Assembly: GCA_904502115.1 (NCBI GenBank) | Contig: CAJGDW010000082.1 | Coordinates: 1-7,074, forward strand | Direction: 5' to 3' | Length of the DNA: 7,074 nucleotides | Source of the DNA: Paludibacteraceae bacterium | GTDB lineage: Bacteria > Bacteroidota > Bacteroidia > Bacteroidales > Paludibacteraceae | In this document: positions 1 through 5,205 of the stretch, one piece after another | Layout of the letters: the number at the start of each line of letters is the position of its first letter | How positions within the stretch are numbered: the first letter of the stretch is position 1 | The notes under the pieces: generated by a model | The model's database searches: none | What the model was told of the DNA's origin: nothing | What the model saw: only the letters and a program-made list of their open reading frames with translations | Position numbers and translations under genes: made by a program

Positions 1-52
1 ACTAATCGGTGAATCGGTGAATCGACTAATCGGTTGTTTTGTTGACTAATCG
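1..52 (+). repeat. Octamer repeat array, left flank of the four-helix-bundle gene
   Basis: Units are strictly 8 bp: ACTAATCG (1-8), GTGAATCG (9-16), GTGAATCG (17-24), ACTAATCG (25-32), then a T/G-rich 12-bp linker, then ACTAATCG (45-52). All share the core AATCG. Positions 1-32 are identical to 2345-2376, so this is a dispersed family and not a local duplication. The array begins at the window edge and may extend leftward. It ends one base before the stop codon of the adjacent minus-strand gene. Nested pairing with the opposite-orientation array at 460-516 is possible (1-12 with 504-515; 22-33 with 467-478). Confidence 0.93.
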
Positions 53-53
53 G

Positions 54-428
54 TTATTCTGTGATTCTTTTCTTTATTGTTCTGGTTAAAGCGTTTAATT
101 GGTTCGATATTTTTCGTATTTCATTATTGATTTGTTGAAATTGAACATCATTGATATACTCTAAATCTTTGGAAATAGAGAGTTGTGCATAGGTTTCTAT
201 TAATGATGAATAAGCTATTTCAACAAATCTCAATTGTTCTTTATCTGTTTTCCGAGATAATCCTTCGGCTATATTCGATGCTACAGATACAGCGGCTCTC
301 TGTAACTGTGATTGTAATCCATAACTTTCATGATGCGGATAATTTTTAGTAATGTCATACACTGTTTTTACGTACATTTTGACATCAGTCCACATTCTCA
401 TTTTCTCAAAAGAAAAAACATAATTCAT
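54..428 (-). CDS. Four-helix-bundle protein (23S rRNA intervening-sequence / S23 family)
   Basis: A 124-residue protein of the small four-helix-bundle family first found in intervening sequences of 23S rRNA and distantly related to the Avd accessory protein of diversity-generating retroelements. The family signature is present: QRAAVSVASNIAEG at about residues 43-56, the opening FEKMRMWTDVK (about 7-17), and the FVEIAYSSLIETYAQL helix (about 68-83). No catalytic residues, signal peptide or membrane segment are seen. Its biochemical role is unknown; related proteins are thought to bind nucleic acid as oligomers. I start it at ATG 428 because a longer frame begins with GTG (465-467) inside a GTGAATCG repeat unit and would add a non-homologous hydrophobic leader. 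It is bracketed by octamer arrays in opposite orientation, and its last codons (RITE) run into degenerate repeat sequence. It is visibly more AT-rich than the neighbouring genes. It probably belongs to a repeat-borne element and not to the polysaccharide operon. Confidence 0.88.
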   Translation of the reverse strand: MNYVFSFEKMRMWTDVKMYVKTVYDITKNYPHHESYGLQSQLQRAAVSVASNIAEGLSRKTDKEQLRFVEIAYSSLIETYAQLSISKDLEYINDVQFQQINNEIRKISNQLNALTRTIKKRITE

Positions 429-459
429 AATTATAAGTATTAAGATGGTTAATAAAATT

Positions 460-516
460 CGATTCACCGATTAGTCGATTATTCACATTCGTTCATCAAC
501 ACGTCACCGATTAGTC
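460..516 (-). repeat. Octamer repeat array, right flank, opposite orientation
   Basis: On the plus strand this reads CGATTCAC (460-467), CGATTAGT (468-475), CGATTATT (476-483), an unrelated stretch, then CGATTAGT (508-515). These are reverse complements of the GTGAATCG and ACTAATCG units at 1-52. The 16 bases 460-475 are the exact reverse complement of 1-16. The four-helix-bundle gene is therefore enclosed by inverted arrays, which could pair in RNA or serve as element ends in DNA. Confidence 0.9.
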
Positions 517-543
517 GTTTTTAAAATCCTTGATTTTAAAAAC
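517..543 (-). terminator. Perfect 12-bp-arm hairpin at the 3' end of the Wzi-like gene
   Basis: Arms 517-528 (GTTTTTAAAATC) and 532-543 (GATTTTAAAAAC) are exact reverse complements around a 3-base loop, and the structure overlaps the stop codon and last codons of the Wzi-like gene. It could stop transcription or protect the mRNA 3' end. It is AT-rich and has no following U-tract on either strand, so it is not a classic intrinsic terminator. An 11-bp piece of one arm (GTTTTTAAAAT) recurs at 2332-2342 between octamer units, so it may instead belong to the repeat family. Confidence 0.4.
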
Positions 544-2296
544 CTATGTTAAGTCCGCAGGTGGCGGTGATGTTGCTGCCTTGATAAAAGGACGGTGTAA
601 ATTTAGTTAAATATCCGTTAGCATCCAAACGATTTTCACCTTCAATGGTAGGAGAATCAATATCGTGTCCGCGCGCATAGTTCCAATCTACCTGAACGGT
701 GGCGTACGCATTGGGCCACACCTCGTACAAGGCCTTAAACGATACAATATCGTTCTCCCAAACAATGTCTTTTAAAATGGGTTGCGATAAAATTTGTTTG
801 GTATTGCGACGCACGTATTCGTAATCGTTGCCTTTTTGGTCTTTGGTATACGATAGGTTCAAATTCAAGCCTTTAATGGGCTTGTAATTGATAAACGCAA
901 AGAACTGTTGCGAATTATCGCCCAAATAATGACCTAAATTATAGCTGTTCGATGCCCAGGTAATGGCCTGAATGGAGTGCTTGTAATTCAACGTATTGGT
1001 GCGGGTATACTCAAACCCGTACGATAAGTTTTTGAGCGGCCAGTTGCTCACCTCAAAGCCTGCTTTGTACGATATCAGGTTGCTTTCATCGTTCGATAAG
1101 CGTTTGGTTGCAAACTCATCGATAAAGAACGAGGCAAACAGGTGCAGGTGCTTGATGTTGCGCGAACTTAGGTTGATAAACACTTGCGAGTTCTGATTCT
1201 CTGAGTTAACCCCTTTGGTCATCAAGTGGTCCAACGATTTAAAGAACGCAAATGGAATCAAGAACATGGGTTGTATGGTACGTTCGGAGTACACAATAGA
1301 GTTACCTACCGATAATTTTAATCGAGGAATGGGGGTAAAGGTAAACATATTGGCCGCAATAAACTTGTTCATGGGCCTGTAATGTTTTTTCGATTCGGTG
1401 GTGGTGTAAGTTTCTTCGGTGTAAAAATAGGTACTGTCTAGCACGTTGCTCACCATCCAACCGTGTATGTAGTTAAATTCAAACCATTTGCAGGGCGTTA
1501 GGCTAAGGGTAATCATGGGGAACGATGGTGCCCTGCCCGATATAATGTTGGAGCAATTGTAGCTATCGCCCCAGGCCAATTGGTCTTTTACCAAACCGAT
1601 GCTACCCCACCAAGCGTAGGCCTTGATACCGCCCCTAAAATCGCTGTAGTCGCCACCATAACTGGCTTCTTTGTACTGATAGCCAGGCAAATTGTACAGG
1701 AATTGAGGTTGAGATATTTTGGCTGCATCAATCTTTTGGTATTGGTTGCTGTAATATTCGTCGCTTAGGTTGTTGCCATCGAGCGATATATCGCGTATGC
1801 TACCCCACACCGATACGTGTTTTACAATGTCCATTTGCACGTCTACCCCCCAACGGCGTTTCATAATAAGGCCGTGACGGTTGTACATCAAGTCCATGCC
1901 CAAAATGGGGCGCAAATGAAACTTAAAGTGCTTGTTTTGGTACAAGAATTGGGGTTGTAGCAGCGATAAATCGAAGGTTTTCTTATCTGTCCAATGCACG
2001 TATGCTTTGGGCATGGTGTCCAACTCGTTGGCAAAATCGCTCATAAAGAACTCCAAATCGCGTTTTTGGCGTTTGTTGAGCAGCGAGTCTTGTGCTTTGG
2101 CTTGCTTTAGCATCGCCGCAATGGCGTTGCGGTTGTACGGTTTTATAGCAGAGTTGACATCGACTAATCCGTCGGTAGCCAACTCATCAATAAAGCTATA
2201 CAAACGCGTATAGTCCATGTTTTGCGGAATGTTCTGCGCACACAGCACGCATATTCCACAAAAGAAAGTAAGGAGGGTTATGAGGGTTTGTTTCAT
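536..2296 (-). CDS. Wzi-like outer-membrane capsule/exopolysaccharide assembly protein
   Basis: A 586-residue predicted outer-membrane beta-barrel. A Sec signal peptide covers about residues 1-20 (MKQ, hydrophobic core, cleavage after LCA before QNIPQ). Residues about 27-95 are a helical periplasmic segment with the family's FIDELATDGLV start. From about 105 onward, alternating aromatic/polar strands fill the rest, ending in phenylalanine as expected of a BAM-inserted barrel. Wzi-type features are KDQLAWGDSYN followed by SGRAPSFPMITLSL (about 237-266), WFEFNYIHG (271-279) and HYLGDNSQQF (456-465). Family members bind or organise capsular/extracellular polysaccharide at the cell surface. The gene lies 261 bp downstream of the sugar transferase on the same strand, and no TAnnTTTG box is visible in that gap, so it may depend on read-through. 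An octamer array ends only about 10 bp before its ATG, so its leader is made of repeats. A hairpin overlaps its stop codon. The general Wzi assignment is from pattern recognition; the exact ligand is unknown. Confidence 0.75.
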   Translation of the reverse strand: MKQTLITLLTFFCGICVLCAQNIPQNMDYTRLYSFIDELATDGLVDVNSAIKPYNRNAIAAMLKQAKAQDSLLNKRQKRDLEFFMSDFANELDTMPKAYVHWTDKKTFDLSLLQPQFLYQNKHFKFHLRPILGMDLMYNRHGLIMKRRWGVDVQMDIVKHVSVWGSIRDISLDGNNLSDEYYSNQYQKIDAAKISQPQFLYNLPGYQYKEASYGGDYSDFRGGIKAYAWWGSIGLVKDQLAWGDSYNCSNIISGRAPSFPMITLSLTPCKWFEFNYIHGWMVSNVLDSTYFYTEETYTTTESKKHYRPMNKFIAANMFTFTPIPRLKLSVGNSIVYSERTIQPMFLIPFAFFKSLDHLMTKGVNSENQNSQVFINLSSRNIKHLHLFASFFIDEFATKRLSNDESNLISYKAGFEVSNWPLKNLSYGFEYTRTNTLNYKHSIQAITWASNSYNLGHYLGDNSQQFFAFINYKPIKGLNLNLSYTKDQKGNDYEYVRRNTKQILSQPILKDIVWENDIVSFKALYEVWPNAYATVQVDWNYARGHDIDSPTIEGENRLDANGYLTKFTPSFYQGSNITATCGLNIGF

Positions 2297-2306
2297 ATTT
2301 TATATT

Positions 2307-2385
2307 GACTAATCGGTGAATCGACTAATCGGTTTTTAAAATTGACTAATCGGTGAATCGGTGAATCGACTAATCGATTTATCGG
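2307..2385 (+). repeat. Octamer repeat array upstream of the Wzi-like gene
   Basis: Units ACTAATCG (2308-2315), GTGAATCG (2316-2323), ACTAATCG (2324-2331), a 13-bp AT-rich linker, then ACTAATCG (2345-2352), GTGAATCG (2353-2360), GTGAATCG (2361-2368), ACTAATCG (2369-2376) and a decayed ATTTATCG. The last part is identical to positions 1-32. No open reading frame lies with this copy, and there is no opposing array, so it looks like a solo relic or a non-coding member. It occupies the expected 5' leader of the gene starting at 2296 and could affect its transcription or translation. Confidence 0.93.
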
Positions 2386-2441
2386 AGTTATTATTCAGTA
2401 TGTTTAGAGTATTTTTAGTGATTACAACAGAGTGATTAATA

Positions 2442-2558
2442 GAGTGATTTTAAATGAGGGATTTCAAGGCGTGTGAGTGTGAGAAACCGGAGTTTACTAA
2501 AGTAAATGAGGATTTCGAACACGAGCAACAACGCAGAAATCACCGTTTAAAATTGCTC
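2442..2558. mobile_element. 117-bp symmetrical MITE-like element with TA flanks
   Basis: The outer arms 2442-2465 and 2536-2558 are imperfect inverted repeats (about 19 of 23 positions match, one gap). An inner perfect palindrome, TTTACT-AA-AGTAAA (2493-2506), lies on almost the same centre (2499.5 against 2500), and further pairs fall on that axis (GAAA 2483-2486 with TTTC 2513-2516; GTGT 2477-2480 with ACAC 2519-2522). The whole unit could form one long hairpin or cruciform. TA precedes it (2440-2441) and follows it (2559-2560), as expected for IS630/Tc1-mariner-type target duplication. It has no coding capacity. The right end supplies the G of the sugar transferase TAG stop. It could alternatively be a processed 3'-end hairpin. 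Confidence 0.6.
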
Positions 2559-4075
2559 TAATGCGAACGGGCGCGTTTGAAGACTATATTCACAAAAATC
2601 TTCCAAAGATAAATCGTATCGGTAATCAGCGCGCCGCGCTTGATGCACATTTTAAGGTATTTCATTTCGGATGCCTGAATTTCATCGAGCGTTTTAGGCA
2701 TATCGGCATAGAATGGGGGCAATAGGCCAGGACGTACTTTGGTACGAAGCTCTTGCAACTCAGGACTGTACAAACTAAAATAATGTTTGCTGAGCGGGCG
2801 TACCCCTACTAGCTTCATGTCGCCTTTTAGCAGGTTGAGCAGCATGGGCAACTCGTCTAACCAACAGCGACGCATAAAACGTCCCAACGTACTAACGCGA
2901 ATATCGTGGGTAAATTTACCGCCCTCTTGCAAACCGCATTTTTGGTAGATGTACTCTTGCAAAAATTCAGAATAAGGATACATGGTGCGGGCTTTGTAAA
3001 ACTTAAAGGTTTTACCATTTTTGCCCACGCGGTTAAGCGATATAATGGGTCCGTAACGACGTTTTTTGTACATAGGTGGCTCTTGTCGGCGACGTGCCAC
3101 AAAGTAGGTATAATGGTCTATTTTCTTTTCGGATACAATTTCGAATCCGCAAAAATACAAGCGGCCAAACACCTCAGTTTTGGATAGTACACGGCGTTTG
3201 CCTCGGGTTATATCGTAATATAAACGCTTGGTTAAGAATAATTTAGGTATTACACGTTTAACAAAGTAGTAGAAGGTATAAAATATCCAGTTAATGCCGG
3301 CTGGGTACTTTTGCAAAATTTGTTGCTTTTTAACGTGCTTGTCTTTGAAAACACCCACGTACAAACCATTATCGGGCAACTTTTCGTTGGCCATCGAAAA
3401 CATTTTGTTAATGCCCCTGATGTTGTTTAGGCTACGCACATTAACAATGGTATCGTATTTGTAGGGTGTTAAACTTTCTAGGTTAAAGATGGTGGTAGAA
3501 GCAAATACGTAGGTATTGCTGCTGTGTAAATCTATTTGTTGGCACAACCAATTAAAGGCACGCTTGCTCATCCATTTGTTCATGGCCTTGTAAATAGCAT
3601 CGTAAGCCTCGTCCGATACAATGGTGGGCGATTCCAATACCGTTTTGGGTTCGCGTTTGGCAACAGGTTGTACTTCGTCTTCGGGATCGGACGCATAAAT
3701 AAAGGCAAAATACAAGCTCTGCATAATAAACCAAGAGCCAAATGCAATGCCCGTTACAGCCGTCAGTACCCAAATGGAATAATTGGTAAAGTAGAAATAA
3801 AATACACCTACAGCAATGCCGTAGGCTACAATAGAAGCGTTAGCTGCCTTAAAAATAGAGGGAAAATAGCCTTGTTGACGGATGGTTTTGCTGTATCGAC
3901 CAAATAAAAAAGCAAAAAAGAGCCATCCTAACCCAAAACAACAATAAACAGGTACGTATTTATGAAAAGGGTCTTCTGTATTGAAAGGAGCCAACCATAA
4001 TACCAGCAACACGCTGATAATCAGGTTAACAACATCTACTATAAAATGCTTATATACAAAACGAAATGGTTTCAT
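2558..4075 (-). CDS. Membrane-bound sugar transferase (polyprenyl-phosphate glycosyl-1-phosphate transferase)
   Basis: A 505-residue enzyme that should transfer a sugar-1-phosphate from a UDP-sugar to undecaprenyl phosphate, the first step of capsule/O-antigen/exopolysaccharide repeat assembly at the inner membrane. Four membrane helices lie at about 10-30, 41-60, 77-97 and 101-126. The C-terminal third is the bacterial sugar-transferase domain: RVGKNGKTFKFYKARTM (349-365), TLGRFMRR then LDELP (396-410, with the catalytic Asp-Glu pair D407-E408), LKGDMKLVGVRPL (416-428) and VRPGL (447-451). The middle part (about 185-328) resembles the back half of a Rossmann methyltransferase (KLPDNGLYVGV; LSKTEVFGRLYFCGFEIV) without a glycine-rich SAM motif. 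The KRxFD plus re-entrant hydrophobic helix that normally precedes the catalytic core is absent; a hydrophobic stretch at 261-281 might substitute. The start is the ATG after the promoter at 4096-4130. The stop codon overlaps the MITE-like element. The sugar specificity is not visible. Confidence 0.88.
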   Translation of the reverse strand: MKPFRFVYKHFIVDVVNLIISVLLVLWLAPFNTEDPFHKYVPVYCCFGLGWLFFAFLFGRYSKTIRQQGYFPSIFKAANASIVAYGIAVGVFYFYFTNYSIWVLTAVTGIAFGSWFIMQSLYFAFIYASDPEDEVQPVAKREPKTVLESPTIVSDEAYDAIYKAMNKWMSKRAFNWLCQQIDLHSSNTYVFASTTIFNLESLTPYKYDTIVNVRSLNNIRGINKMFSMANEKLPDNGLYVGVFKDKHVKKQQILQKYPAGINWIFYTFYYFVKRVIPKLFLTKRLYYDITRGKRRVLSKTEVFGRLYFCGFEIVSEKKIDHYTYFVARRRQEPPMYKKRRYGPIISLNRVGKNGKTFKFYKARTMYPYSEFLQEYIYQKCGLQEGGKFTHDIRVSTLGRFMRRCWLDELPMLLNLLKGDMKLVGVRPLSKHYFSLYSPELQELRTKVRPGLLPPFYADMPKTLDEIQASEMKYLKMCIKRGALITDTIYLWKIFVNIVFKRARSH

Positions 4076-4095
4076 ATTTACAAAGAATCATTTCG

Positions 4096-4130
4096 CAAAT
4101 ATACGTTAAAAAAAATAATAAATGCTCAAA
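4096..4130 (-). promoter_or_regulatory. Bacteroidetes-type promoter of the sugar transferase gene
   Basis: On the minus strand, TATATTTG (4096-4103) matches the -7 consensus TAnnTTTG exactly, and TTTG (4127-4130) lies 23 bp upstream as a -33 candidate, at the upper limit of reported spacing. Transcription would begin near 4090, giving a leader of about 15 bases. It sits in the 101-bp AT-rich gap after the acyltransferase gene, which suggests a separate transcription unit. Confidence 0.6.
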
Positions 4131-4176
4131 AAAGTCAATTTAATCCACAATAAGTTATTGACAGAAGCCAAATAGT

Positions 4177-5202
4177 TTATTCTTTGCTTTTGTAGCGAAT
4201 GTAAGACTCCCCTAGTTTGTACAAAATTGGCTTGTGAATGCACAAAAAACGGCCTTCTTGCACCAGTTGTCCGCCAAAACGCAACTTAAAGTCGCGCACA
4301 CCATACGGAATTTCGGGCACGCCTGCTCCCATGGTGTCAAACAGGGTTATATTTTCGGTCAATGCTTGCTGCAAGGTGATGCCGTAAATGGAGACGGATG
4401 GCGATAAGTCTTTGTAAATGGCATCGTTGGCACAGGCATAATAATCGTACACTACCCTGCCTGGCAATATTACCTGCAACATGCCGCCCAATAATACATC
4501 GTTTTGGTACAACAGCAGCAACCTACCCGTTTGCGATTGTACCATATCAACAAAAAACGATAAAGGAAACAAGGGCTTGCGCACCTTGGTTTGGTAATGT
4601 TTAACCAACATAGCATAGAATTGGTGCACTTGCTCTGGCGTAGAAGCGTAGGTATAGGTTGTTGATGCGAGTTCGCTGCTCACATTTTTTGTTGTTGAGG
4701 CGGTGATGTTTGATATAGATTTTAGAACGCGGCGGCGGTTTTTATCCATGCGCAGCAACATATTATCCCAATTATCGCAGGTAATTTTTACGTTACAATG
4801 GGGCTGATAATCAAAGCCACAGGCGGCAAAAACATCGGCAAAGGCACTGTAATCGTGATGGTTTCTAATTTCGGTGTAAATGGCTTTACGGGTGCGCTCT
4901 TTTAGCGCCATAAGCAGTTCTTTTACCAAATCGGGCGCAATATCATCTGCCAACAACAAACCACCCATAACGATGGCACGGCGCGAGAAACACTTTTTCA
5001 ATCCCTTTTCTGCTTGGATGTAACCCACGGCAACGCCCATTAATTGTTGCTCGCTGTTTACTACCGCCAACGCAAAAGTATCCAAATAGGTTTGCGATTG
5101 GTAAAATTCAAAAGCCTGTTGGGTCTGAAAAAACGAAGCATAAGAGCTGTTTTCCGACAACTCTTGCCACTGCTTGCTATAAGATTGCGCCTGAACAACC
5201 AT
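4177..5202 (-). CDS. FemAB/GNAT-like acyltransferase (BioF2-type acetyltransferase domain)
   Basis: A 341-residue cytoplasmic protein with the double-GNAT fold typical of FemAB-like proteins found in polysaccharide loci; such enzymes move acyl or aminoacyl groups onto amino sugars or peptides. The N-terminal GNAT half covers about residues 1-140. The junction RRRVLKSI is at 156-163. The second half contains FYAMLVKHYQTKVRKP (195-210), RLLLLYQNDVLLGGML (227-242), and the family's closing YGVRDFKLRFGG (300-311). No signal peptide or membrane helix is seen. Its ATG follows the deacetylase stop codon after only 3 bp, so translation is probably coupled. The segment at about 165-190 (Ser/Thr/Ala-rich) appears longer than I expect between these motifs. 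Substrate unknown; a role in modifying a glycan amino sugar freed by the upstream deacetylase is an inference from context. Confidence 0.78.
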   Translation of the reverse strand: MVVQAQSYSKQWQELSENSSYASFFQTQQAFEFYQSQTYLDTFALAVVNSEQQLMGVAVGYIQAEKGLKKCFSRRAIVMGGLLLADDIAPDLVKELLMALKERTRKAIYTEIRNHHDYSAFADVFAACGFDYQPHCNVKITCDNWDNMLLRMDKNRRRVLKSISNITASTTKNVSSELASTTYTYASTPEQVHQFYAMLVKHYQTKVRKPLFPLSFFVDMVQSQTGRLLLLYQNDVLLGGMLQVILPGRVVYDYYACANDAIYKDLSPSVSIYGITLQQALTENITLFDTMGAGVPEIPYGVRDFKLRFGGQLVQEGRFLCIHKPILYKLGESYIRYKSKE

Positions 5203-5205
5203 GCC

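Noticed and set aside
1..52. CRISPR array
   Set aside because: Units are 8 bp and contiguous, without unique spacers of uniform length, and no cas gene is present.
54..428. Avd accessory gene of a diversity-generating retroelement
   Set aside because: The family is related, but the window has no reverse transcriptase, no template/variable repeat pair and no variable-domain target gene.
54..428. Intervening sequence inside a 23S rRNA gene
   Set aside because: The flanking DNA is octamer repeats and a Wzi-like gene; no rRNA sequence is recognisable.
429..467. GTG-initiated N-terminal extension of the four-helix-bundle gene
   Set aside because: The GTG is part of a GTGAATCG repeat unit, and the extra 13 residues are a hydrophobic run unlike the family; ATG 428 gives the expected N-terminus.
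996..2213. Plus-strand open frames of 62-93 codons inside the Wzi-like gene
   Set aside because: They are antisense to a well-supported coding sequence with a signal peptide and barrel pattern, and have no recognisable motifs of their own.
4148..4160. Hairpin CAATAA-G-TTATTG as terminator of the acyltransferase operon
   Set aside because: The one-base loop leaves only a very short AT-only stem and no U-tract, so it is likely chance.
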